A DNA stretch of 64,000 nt from Anaeramoeba flamelloides (taxonomy: Eukaryota; Metamonada; Anaeramoebidae), in assembly GCA_027625915.1 (NCBI GenBank), contig JANTQA010000023.1:620001-684000 (forward strand). The letters run 5' to 3'. Positions 21,252 to 33,800 of this stretch are shown here, piece by piece. The position numbers were made by a program, and so were the translations under genes. Positions within the stretch are counted from its first letter, which is position 1. Each line of letters starts with the position of its first letter. The notes below the pieces were generated by a model that made no database searches, was not told the DNA's origin, and saw nothing but the letters and a program-made list of their open reading frames with translations.

Positions 21252-22081
21252 TTGATCAAAGAATAATTCAAATCAATTTTTTGGTTTCATTTTACATAAA
21301 AATATTATAAAAATAATCAAACAAAGAAATAAAAAATTTTCCCAAAATACTTTTTTAAAACTCTGTAATAATCAACTTATAATCTAAAGAAAGAATTTTT
21401 TATTCGTTTATTTTTATTCAATAATTAATAACCAAATCTTAATTTTTTCAGTGGGTTATTAACAACACGAAGATTTAAATTACTAATAGAATTTATAATT
21501 ATTTTTTAATAATAAAAAGGTTTTCAACCAAATAAAAAGGATTCAAATTAATAATTCTAATACAAAAAAAGAAGAATGGATATTATCAAATAACTAGTTT
21601 TCATAAAAATCCAGTTCCATGTTTATACTTAGTATATTTGAAAAAAATTATTACCTAATCTTTTAAATTTCAAGAAATATAATAAATATTTGTGAATAAA
21701 ATAAATGATCGATTTTTTATAGATCTTCAGTGATTCAATATTTGATTTATTTTTATTGTATTTTTAAAATAAGATTAAAGTTTTCAAAAGTTATTTGTTC
21801 TTGTAAACTATCATAAATTACAAAAAGTGAGTTTTCTTCAAAATAATTTTTTTTTGGAAATTTTTCTTTTTCTAATTTAGATCAAAAAATACAAAGCAAA
21901 AAGAACTAGATCTTTTGAATAAAAATATAATTGGGAAAAATAAAATTCTTTAAAAATAATAACTCATCTCTTTAAAGTTGATAAATGAAGTTTAATCAGG
22001 GGTTTAATTGTATCCTCATATAAATAAATAAGTACTCTATTGTCTTTGGGAAGGAATAATAAATAAGATTTACTAGTCCCA
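20819..22081 (-). mobile_element. 1.25-kb AGGGACT element, copy 1
   Basis: It matches 40946-42573 in reverse orientation along its whole length. Landmarks are TCTTCTAGTAAATTTAATAG, AATGCTATTTTCAGAAATGA, TTTCTGGAAAGTTCAAAATCC and AGGGGTTTAATTGTATCC. Ends are AGGGATTTGTAAACT and TTTACTAGTCCC, imperfect inverted repeats. TA precedes the left end; the right flank is decayed. It has no open frame of note and contains a long TA run, so it looks non-autonomous. Confidence 0.8.
21207..21246. repeat. (TA)n microsatellite inside the element
   Basis: About 20 TA units within copy 1 of the 1.25-kb element. The copy at 40946-42573 lacks this run. Confidence 0.85.
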
Positions 22082-22155
22082 TGAAAATACGAAATACATA
22101 ACTTTAAAAAAAAAAATATTTTATTATTCTTGATCAAATCAATATGAACAATTTA

Positions 22156-22977
22156 CTGTAAAACCTAAAACCGGGAAATTTCCATAAACCCCGTAATTAC
22201 ATTTTTCTGATCAATTGTAAATATTAGAAACATTTCAAAAATATACTCCCATTTTAGAGACAAATATCCCAATTGCCCAGCAACTTATAACCGTTTCAAT
22301 TGGGATATTGGTTAAATATTCTGAATCCCGAATTTTTAGCTCTGTGGTGAATTCAGAAAAAAATAAAAATCCAAAATTTGTAAAATTAATTGAGAACATG
22401 ACTGAAAATTGAAAATCAACTTTTGATTTTAAATTTCGAAATAAAAAACAAGTTCATAATTTTAAAATATTTGAGAGAATTTGAATTTGAGAGGTGTTTG
22501 ATAATTGTAAATTTTCATGAAATTATGAAAACAATTTTGTCAAAAAATAAATTTTCTAAGTTTCCCAATAGAAATTTAAAATTTTTAAAAAATTATTAAA
22601 AGAAAGATATAAAGTAAATAAAACTCTTATTTCATAAATGCAACAACAAAATAATTATTAAAAAGATGATTCCTAATAAATTTAGAATTTATCTAAATGG
22701 AAAATCGCAAAAAATTTGCTTTTCTATTTTAGTCATGTTCTCAATTAATTTTACAAATTTTGGATTTTTTAGATTTCTGAATTCACCAAAGAGTTAAAAT
22801 TAATAGATTCAGAATATTTAACCAATACCCCAATTGGGAAAGTTATAAGTTGCTGGGCAATTGGGTTATTTGTCTGTAAAATGGGAGTATATTTTTGAAA
22901 TTTTTCTAATATTTACAATTGATCAGAAAAATGGAATTACGGGGTTTAGGGAAATTTCTGAGTTTTAGATTTGACAG
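22156..22977. mobile_element. 822-bp element with about 260-bp terminal inverted repeats
   Basis: The left arm (22156-22425) begins CTGTAAAACCTAAAACCGGG and the right arm (about 22720-22977) ends CTGAGTTTTAGATTTGACAG. The arms pair through TACTCCCATTTTA / TAAAATGGGAGTA and CCCAATTGCCCAGCAACTTA / TAAGTTGCTGGGCAATTGGG. TTA occurs on both sides, suggesting a 3-bp TTA duplication of the PIF/Harbinger kind, although TA duplication is not excluded. The 290-bp centre has no open frame. Confidence 0.85.
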
Positions 22978-23508
22978 TTAGATCTCCTTTTTTATAAAAA
23001 TCTTTCCAGTTTTTGCAAATTCCAAAAATAGTCAAATTGATCAAGATATTTTTAATAATATATCAACTTAAGTCAAACCTCATACTAAAAGAACAACCTT
23101 TAAAAAAACCATTATTATATTGAATTCTCCATTTCATCTTTAATCAATTCTTTTTTTTGATCAATGAATATTAATTTGCTTTTTCATTAGGGTTTCCTAT
23201 AAAAAATTATTATTGAACTTTTTTTCGGTATTTTAATTTTTTTCCCAAAATACAATTATTTTATCAACTCTCCAAACAAAAAATTGAAAAATAGTGGTAA
23301 GTTTTAAGATCTAGGATTTTATGAGGAAAAAAAGTAAAAGTTGAACTTAAATTTCCAAGTGAGTGATATAAAGTCCAATAACTTTCGTTCTTAAAGAACT
23401 CTAATGAAACCAATTATTTCCATCCTTCAAACCTTAAATCCAAATTAAAAAACAAAACATTTTTTGTAATCTCTGAATGTATTAATTGTTTCATAAATTT
23501 AATACATA

Positions 23509-26500
23509 ATGTCCTTTGATACATCAACAGATTACCCAAGATCTCAATACCCAATATTTCCTAATTTACAAACTGGGTTCCAGGGTGTTGATTCTAAATT
23601 AGATGAATTGTGTTCTAAATTAAAAGTCCTTACTGATCCTGTAAAAATTTTTTTTTCTTTGATTCGTTTGTCTTTTTTCAAACCAAAGATTGTTTTTTGT
23701 TAACCCTCTTTAATTTTAATTTAAAAAAACAAAACAAAACACAAATAGGAAGCAAGAATAAATTGGTACTACCAATTTTCAAAACGGTTTCTGGAAGTTT
23801 ACCAAGATTGGGATCCAACAAATGCCGAACATTCAAATCTTGAAGAAGCAATCTCCTCAAATAATGCACATAACCCAGAAATCTTTTACGAGATCTTATA
23901 TTTGATTCGATATTTTTCCTTGTTGGTTTTACAAAGAGTGAACTCAGATCCTTTAGGTTTGCACAAATCCCACTCTCTTTCTCTTTTTTACAGTTTTAGG
24001 ATTGTGTATTATTTTGAAAATTTACTAAAAACTCAAAAAAACTTCTTTTTTCTTTTAATCTCATAGACTTTTCTTCCTCTTTAAACAAAAACAATTTTAC
24101 TCAAGAGAACAAGAATTCAAAATTACCCAATTTTTCAATTTTTAACTGTATCGATGTCTTAAAAATATTTCTTCGATCGAATTATAACTTTCATACATTA
24201 ATGGAGAATGACTTCATTTCAATTTTGACAGAGCTTTGCAGGATTATTTCCTTATTATACAAACAAATTTTAGATCAATTTATTGATTCCAAGTTAATAT
24301 TTAACGAAAAAGCTCCAGAAAGTGAAAACGAAAACGAAAACGAAAACCAAAACAAGAAAGAAAAAGAAAAAGAAAACGAAAAAGAAGAAGAAAAAGAAGA
24401 AGCAAAAGAAAGTGAAAGTGAAAGTGAAAAAGAAAAAGAAAAAGAAAGCAAAATAGAAAACAAAATAGAAAAGGAAATAGAAAAAGAAAAACAAACCCAA
24501 AATGTTGAAGAAAAAAAAAATTGGAACAAATTACTATTTTTTGAAAAAATACATGATTTGATTTTATGTGAAAAAACAATTAAAAAAATTTATGAAATTT
24601 TATCCTTAGTTTATGAATATTCCAAAAAAATGAATTTCAATACAATAATTGAAAACGAAACAAACCAGAATCAGAACCGAAACCAAGAAGAAAATCAAAA
24701 TCAAAATGAAAATGAAACAATGAATAAAAATTATTTAAATTTAGTATGTCATAATCGAATTACATTTATTTTAATCCAAGTAATCATCTCATTACAAAAC
24801 TTTAGTAAATATTTTTTATTAACAGACTTCCAATATGAGCTCCAGTTAAATATCTTAAAGATCTTATTATTATTTTATCCAAATTTAAATAATAAAAAAC
24901 ATAATATTTTGAAATCAATAATCCCATTAATTCGGAAACCATACCAACCAAAGTTAATTTTATTAGATATTTTCCCAAACATTAAAAACTTGGAAATTGA
25001 AAATTTTAATTCCAATTTATGGTATTTTACCAATTGCCAAAATAATTGGATGATTAATAAGCCAATGTTTTTAGAAATAGTCAATTTTTTACAAAAGGAA
25101 TTTAAAATTGATAAGCAAAACACTTTAAAATTAGAATTTGAAATTAAACTACAAATGTTAAACTTAATCATGATTGCTATTGAAAACAATATAGAAATTG
25201 AAATTGAATTGAGTCCTTTAATAAATTGTGGGAAAATTGTTGATTTTCTTTCTTGGAGTTTTTTAAAATTTTCTAAAAACATTGAATATTATATGAACAA
25301 AATTAAAATTGAATCTAAAATTGAACAAAAGAAAATAATTAATGTGTTTAATAAAAATAAAAGCAAAGACAAAAGAAAAGGAAAAGGAAAAGGCAAAGGC
25401 AAAGGCAAAGACAAAGATAAAGGCAAAGGCAAAGGGAAAGGAAATAAAGCTAATGAAAAGAAAAAAATTGCTAATAAAGAAAAAGAAGAAAAAAAAAATA
25501 CTATCAAAAATAAAAAAAGGAAAAATAAGAAAAATAAGAAAAAAAGGAAAAAAAAGAAAATAAATAAGAAAAAAAAAGAAAATGAAAATCAAAAAAAAGA
25601 AGAAGAAATAAAAATAAATTTTAAAAAAGAAATACCATTAACTTGTTATTATTATAAATTAAACAAAGAAAAAATCAAAAAACCAAGAATTATTTATACT
25701 AATATAACCAAAAAAATTGAAGACTTTGATCATGAAAATTCAAATGAAATAGAAAAATTATTTAATGTTTTTGAAAAATTATGTTTCATATCTGAGCAAA
25801 ACATCAAAAATAATAATTTTAATAAGAATTCAAACCATTTATTTTTAAAAAATCAAATATTATTTGTATTTATTTATTTATTTTTTGAACGTTATAGATC
25901 GAATAAGAAGGAGAATGAATTAACAAGAAACAAATTAAAAAAGGAACCAATTTTACAATTATTTATATTAAAATCATTCATTGATTATACTGATGAAAAT
26001 AATGTTGATCTTTTAATAAAAATATCTTTTATTAAAATATTGTTTTCTTCTTTTTTTATAAATCATTCAAATAATTATTTTACCAAAATTCGAAAAATTT
26101 TATATTATTACTTAATGTATTTTTCAAGTATTAATCAAATATCAAATCAAGAAATAATTAATGAAATTTTTTTAAATTTAAAACCCATCCAAGTTTTAAA
26201 TAATTCTGAATACTATAATGAATCGATTAATTTGATTATTAATATTGTAATGAATAATTTAAAAATAACTCAGACTTCTTTTTTGAAACTAGATGGAATT
26301 GAAATAATAATGGAATCAATAATGAATTTTCAAAATATACAAATTAAAAAAATAGCAAATCAAACAAATCAATATTTTTTAAATGATTCTTTTATTAATT
26401 TATTTATTCTATTAGATTTTGTTTTGGAATCTAAAATAATTATTCAAAAATATATCAACAATGAGAAATTTGTAACATTTTTTTTTAATTTATTATTAAA

Positions 26501-29500
26501 AAGAAAAAACAGAAAATTCATTTTATATCATTTAATGAATTTTATCAAAATTAATGAAAATGATTTTCAATCTAGTTTTAAATTATTTTCCAAATTCACT
26601 TCATTTTTAATTAATATTTTCCAATTAATCCAATTTAATCACAATATTAAATTGAATTTGATTTATTTGAATTTCAATAATAATAATCTAAATACAAGTG
26701 ATAGAAATGAACAAAATAAAATCAATAACATTGGTCAAAATAAACTGAATGATATTAATAAAACTGGAAATGATAATAAAAATCATAATGGGGATAAAAA
26801 TTATAATAATCATCATAAAAAGAATAATGAAAATATAAATAATAATGAAAATATGAATAAAATTTATTTAAATCAAGATAATAATAAGAATAATATCCTT
26901 CAAATAAATTCAAAAACCAACACAAAACAAAAAAATAAATTAATAAAAATTAATTTCAAATATAAAAATTATAATTCAAAAATTGAATTAATAATTGAAT
27001 TATTAGGAAAAATTAAACATACTGTCTCCACTTTACCAAATTCACAAATTAAATTTATAAAAAATGGCATATATGATTCTTTAAAAACATTATTAAGTTA
27101 TCCACCAGCTTCTCTAGAATTAATTACCAATATTTTATCAATATTATCAATATTATTCAAAAGCAATTCCAAAAATATTTGGCAATTTTCAGAAATATTT
27201 GGGTTCAAGAAATTCTCAAAGACTATTACAAATATTTATAAAAAGGAATTAACAAAGGATTCTCAGAATACAGAAAAAAACAAAAGATTATTGAAAAATC
27301 ATTTCCAATTATTTTTAAATTTACTAGTGGAAACAGAACCATTTAATATTAAAACGAATTATATTTTACAACATTCTGAATTAATACCAATGGTTTTTAT
27401 TTACGCTTTTGATTCATCAAAATATATCTTTAATTTATTATTAGATACCTTTCTACAAATTACACGAAAATCAATACATAACATTTCTTGTTGTTGCATT
27501 TCTGGTTTAATTTTTGAATTAGCCAAATTAATACCTAAAATTGAAATTAGTAATAATGATATAAATGATGGAATAATTGAAAATAAAAATATTGATCAAA
27601 TTTTAACAAATAAAGATCACAAAATTAAAAATGATCAAACAAATAAAAGTGATCAAAAAATTATCAAAGATCAACAAATCAAAGACGATCAAAGTAATAT
27701 AACAAACAAAAAATATAAGATCAAAATTCACAAGAATCAGGTTCAAAATAAAAATAAAAATGCTAATGATAATAAATTATTATTAAATAAAATGTTATTA
27801 TTAATGACCATATTAGGTTCACATTCCTTAACAGTCAAGGAACTAAAAGTAATAATTAATTTATTAACGTCTTTACCGGGTAACTATAGGCCACCGTATC
27901 AATTACCATTACTAAAATCAATCCGAAATATGATGAATTCAACAAATTTGACATTTAATATTGATAATTATAAATTTCAAAACCCAAAAATATTTTTTGA
28001 ATTTGATGGTCAACTTTCAAGTTTACAAATCAATCAATTAAATAATTGGCCTTCAAAAAAAGGTTATACTTTTACTTCATGGATTAGAATCATTAGTTTA
28101 ACCCATCCAAAACAAAAACCCTTTTATTTACCAAGGTTATTTTGCTTTTTAAATGAGAAAAATTATGGATTTGAAGCATTTTTACAATCAAATAATAGTT
28201 ATTTTGAAATAAACCATCAAAAAAACATTCAAAATGGTGATTATAATGATATAAATTTAAATAATAATTCAAATAATAACAATAATAATGGTGATGAAGA
28301 TCATTATGATGATGTATTAGAGGAATTAAAAGGATTTGAAAATGAAAAGGAAAAGGAAAAGGAAAAGGAAAATGAAAATGAAAAAAAAATGGATTTGAAA
28401 AATTTTGATGATTTTGATAATATAAATTTATTAAATTTAAATGATAAAAATAATAAAAAAGAAAATTTTTTTCTAATATTAAGGGTTATTAAAAATAAAT
28501 TAGTCAAAAAAGAAATCAAGATTGAATTAAATTTACCATTTAAAACATGGTTTTTTTTATCTATTGCACAATCGCCACATAATAATAAAAAAAAAAATTC
28601 CAAAAATGTCAAAATTATTATAAATAATGAAGAGATGGAAGTTGATACAAGTAATTTTGATTACCCATCTACCGATTTCCCCTATATGAAAAATAAAATT
28701 GGATCCAATTTCCAAAATTCTAGTGGGGTTGATGTCTTTTGGGGGCAGATGAGTAATATTAATTTCTTTGACAATTTTTTAACGAATAAACAAATCCATG
28801 GATTATTCCAATTAGGCCCCAATTATAATGGGATTTTTGATCGATCTGAATTCGAAAAAAATTCACCATTAAGAGGGATAGGTGATCACTTATCTTTAAG
28901 TTATAGTGCCAAAGCAACTCAAAACAAAATCGCCATAAACCAATCACCATTTAATTATGAAGAAAAAAATGGCAATAGGGATGCCTCTTTAATCTCAATG
29001 TTTAAATTTGTATCAAATGAATTTTCTAAAATTATTCAATGCCTGGGTGGGATCAAAATATTTTTCCCCTTGATTATCCAATTAGACCAACCAATAGGAA
29101 CAAAAAAGAATATGGAATTGAACATATTAGATTTACAAATTGATAAACAATTATCTTATCAAATAATTGAAATCATAACAGAACTATTATTAAATTCCAT
29201 AGAAAATCAAAAGGAAATGATTCAAATCAATGGATTTAGCATAATTAGCTATTTATTCCAAGAAATAAATCATAAACATTTGAATTTACAAATACTTGAA
29301 AGGGTTTTTGGAACAATAATGAAATTAAAAGATCATCAGGAAAAATTATGTTATAATTTTATAAATGATTTTTTATTAAATTTCAATATTTGGATTTATT
29401 GTGATCTAGAAATCCAATATTTAATTTTCAAATACCTATCTGAAACAAGTTATTTAAATTATTTTCGAGTCAAAAAAATACTAAAAATTTTGAAAGATTA

Positions 29501-30816
29501 TTATTGGATCATTCCAAATAATAATTACAGTAAGGGAATTGGTGAGAAAACACATATCGTGACAAAAAAGCAAATTAAAAGAAAAAAGTACGATATTCAC
29601 GAATTGAAAAGCTTAAGATTGCAATTTTTCCACATTATTGAAACCTTATTAAAATCTAAAAACAGTAAAAAAAAAGATTTTTTTGAGATTTTCAATTATT
29701 TATTGATTGAATTTCAGAATTATAAAAATATTAAAGATGTTTTCCAATTTATACAAAAGTTATTAATTAATCCCAAATTATTGAGATTCTTTAATTTGTA
29801 TAAAATTTTAATTTATTTAGTTTATTTTTTGGAAAAAAATAATCAAATTTTTCAAAATAAAAATATTATAAAGCTAATTATAGGTTGCTTAATAATAATA
29901 ATCAATAATAAGAATGACGATTCTTTTAATATAATCGTAAACGGGAGCAATACCAAATTTGAAAGGGAACTGAATCACAATAAAGAAAGGTTAAACGAAG
30001 GAAATAAAGAAAGAAAGAAAAAAGAATTCAAAGAAAAAGAAAAAGATTTCGAAAAAGAAAAAGAAGAAAAATTAAAAAAAAAAAAGAAAAATAAAATAAA
30101 TTTTTATTTATTATTAGAATATTTATTAGAAAAAAATAAAATAATTAGAAAGGAAATTTTCTATTATTTATTAATCAATGGCATCCAAAAAAATGCCTTT
30201 AAAAATAAATTATATCCACCAATTAAAATAATTTTTTTAAAAAAAAATCAATTATTAGAAAAAATAAATCAATTTGTATTAAATAATGAAAATAAATTAA
30301 TTTTTAATAAAATAAAATATTTAAAAATAATTTTTACTCTATTAATTAATTATTCAATCGAAAATAAAAAAAAAAATAAATTATTTATTTTGCAAAATTT
30401 AACAATTTTTTTGAATTTAATTCAAAACAATGATCATAATTTACAAATTTTTATTCAAAAATTTAATTGGAAATATTATTTATTTACTCTATTACAAATA
30501 TATTTAAAAGATGAAGAAATTAATACAATTATTTTACATTTTTTTAAATAAAATTATCTTGTTTAATTTTTTAATTAAAAAAAAACAATTTAATCAATTT
30601 AATAATATTTTTAATCAAATTAATAAATTAAATTTCATTCATCCATTAAATATTAAATTTCAAATTTTATTTCCCTTACCTAAATTATTATTATCAAATA
30701 TTGATTTTCAAAAAAAATTTAATTTCAATAATTTCAAAAATTTATTACAAATTTTTGAATGGTTAATTTATTTGAATAATTATCAAAAATTAAAAGATAT
30801 TAAATTATTATATCAA

Positions 30817-30850
<34 letters not shown>

Positions 30851-33800
30851 GTAATAATAGTAGCGATAACAATATTAATATTATTAATAACAATAACAAT
30901 ATTAATAACAATAATATTAATAATAACAACAATAATGTAATAGAAAATATTGACATTGATCAAATAGATATTATTATTAATGAAGAAAATCAAAGTCATT
31001 ATCTAATTATCAAAAACAAATTTGATTTTTTATTTAATATAAAAAATATTAATAAGAAAATCAATTTAATTTTACAAATAATTCCTTTGATTAAATTTTA
31101 TTGTTTTGATCAAGATTATAAATTGAAAATTAAAAATAAAAAAAATATCTCATTAATTTATAATATATTATTAAATTTTTTTATTATTTTATTTAACTCT
31201 AATAATTTAATAAAAATTTTTAATTTATTTGATATATTAATTTTTAATAATTTGAATTATCTAAAAAATAAAAAATTAAAATTAAATATATTAGTTTTAA
31301 TAATATATTTTTTAAAACAATTACAATTAAAAATTAATATAAAAAATAATAAAAATATATCCGAATTAATTGATAAACAATTAATAAAAATTCTTCAAGA
31401 ATATTATCATTTTATTTATCGAAAAATCAAAATATTACCCAATGTTTATGATTTAAATGATTCTAATTTTTGGAATAAATTTTATCATATTAGTTTCATT
31501 CGAATTGAAAATTTTATTTTGCTATTAGAAGAAAGAATTTCTTTGATTCATTTCAAAATATATAAAAATCATAATAATATTATAAACGAAAAAGAAATTG
31601 AAAACAATCAAGAAATACAATTACAATTAGAAAATGGAAAAATGGAAACTAATCACGAAAGAGAAAAGGAAAATTATTATTATGATGAATTAAAAATTTA
31701 TAATAAATTAAATGAAATTAATATCAAGCAAATCAAATCCAAATTATTTAAATTAAATATCCAAAAAATTGAAAATCAAAAAGAATTATCAATTAATAAA
31801 CTTAATAAAACAAAAGAAAACGAAATCAAATATTATAATCAAAGTAAAAGAAATTGGAGATATATTTTAAGAAGTTTAACAAATGAAAGAGGAGCCTGGA
31901 ATGAAAATAAAAATTTAAAAATCTTTTGGAAATTAGATAATCACGAAAATTCCAAACGACAACGATTAAGATTGAAAAGGAATTATAATTTTAATAATCA
32001 TAAAATGGCCTCCTTATTAAGAGATTCCGGCAGTATTAAAAGGGCAGAACAAATCTTAAAAGATATTAAAAAAATGGAAAAAAAATTAAAAACTGAATTA
32101 TTAAAAAAAAATGCTTCTTCGGGAGTAAATTTATTTTTAGAAAAAGAAAACGAATTATTAAGAAATAATATATTAAAACAAATTACTTCTCAACAATTAA
32201 ATAATGATATTGAATTTCAAAACAAAAAAAAACTGTTAGAATCTGATTTAGATCAAATAATTTTTGAAACACAAGTCGATTTAATAAAACCTTTTAAAAT
32301 TTCTCATGGTATCTTAAAAATTAACAATAATTCTATTCAATTTTTCGGTACATTTAAGAATCCAAATAATATTAATCAAGAAAATGATGATAATTTTAAT
32401 GAAAATAATAATATACAAAATGATGATGATGATGAAAAAGATAAGAAAAAAAATATTTCAAGGGATAGAATTTGGCAATTAGATGAAATTATTGAAATAC
32501 ATAAAAGAAGATTCAGATTAAGGCGAAGCGCGATTGAAATTTTTTTAAAAAATAAAAAAATAATATTTCTGAATTTTAAAAAAACTCAAAGAAATAGAGT
32601 ATTTACAACAATTCTTAATTTAAAACCAAAAAAATTAAAAGAATATTCCGATCAAGATAACCCATTAAAATATTTTAAAAATTCAAAATTAATTAAATTA
32701 TGGAAGAAAAAAGAAATTTCTAATTTCGAATATTTAATGAAATTAAATAAAATTTCTGGTAGAACCTATAATGATTTGTCACAATACCCCATTTTCCCTT
32801 GGGTTATCAAAGATTATACAAGTAAAGAGTTGGATTTAAATGATCCTCAAATTTATAGGGATTTTTCAAAGCCAGTTGGAATGTGGAATCCTGACCATCA
32901 AAAAGAATTAGATAATAAATTTTTAGAGTTCGTGGAAAATCCTGATATGGGTATAATCCCATTCCATTATGGCTCACACTATTCAAATATCGGCACAGTT
33001 TTGTATTATTTAATTAGAATAGAGCCCTTTACCACTTATGCAATCGAATTACAAGGTTTGTATTTGTATTTGTATTTTCTTCTTGCTTTAGAATTAATTC
33101 TTTTCTTTTTTCTTTTGGATCCTTTGAAATAATTATTCTTAAAGAATTAAATGTGATTATTCGAGTTAATATAAGGAAATAATGTAATTTTTCAGAGATA
33201 TATAAAGTTGGTGATTACCTTGATTCAATCTAAATACATGTTTAATTGAGATTTCTAAATAAAGATTGATGCTAATTAAATCTTAGAATTATTACTAATA
33301 AGAAAAAGTGGAAAAATAAAAATATTTTTTTTTAATTGGATATTTTTTTTAAAAAATAAATAAAAACATAACTTTTATTGAAAAAAATAAATTTTAATAA
33401 TAAAGTTATTATCACAAAAAAATATTGTATATTTTTTTAAACATTTTATATAATATTCTCTTTTGAAGTAGTTATAATAATTAATTGCTAATATACAATT
33501 AAGAAGAATATTGATACAAATTGAATCAGTACATATTCTTTGTATATTTAACAAATAGTCAACAAAATTTTATTTGAGTTTTTTATTTTAGCTATAATTT
33601 AGGCAAGATTATAACTTATAGGATAACTTTTCTTTAACAAATGAAATTTTTTAATTTTTATAAACAAAGACCAGGAAAAGAGAAAGAAAATCAAGAAATG
33701 AAAGAGAGTATTAGATTTATTGGTAAGGGTTAAGTGCTCAAGAGCTCTTAATCTGTTAAAGAGGGAGTTTTGAAGTGACTAAATTTGTGACTCCTAATTC

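Larger units (their letters stand above)
20008..23508. other. Intergenic region between UBX and BEACH A genes
   Basis: Contains a TA microsatellite, one full copy of the 1.25-kb element (20819-22081) and the 822-bp long-TIR element (22156-22977). The last 500 bp upstream of the BEACH A start are plain AT-rich sequence. No exons are seen. Confidence 0.7.

Noticed and set aside
24275-25592. Phe- and Ser-rich minus-strand frames opposite BEACH A
   Set aside because: They are the complement of Glu/Lys-rich coding repeats and have no independent support.
24201-30551. An intron explaining the BEACH A frame change
   Set aside because: No GT donor and AG acceptor pair lies near the T7 run that would keep both flanking helices; a one-base difference explains it exactly.
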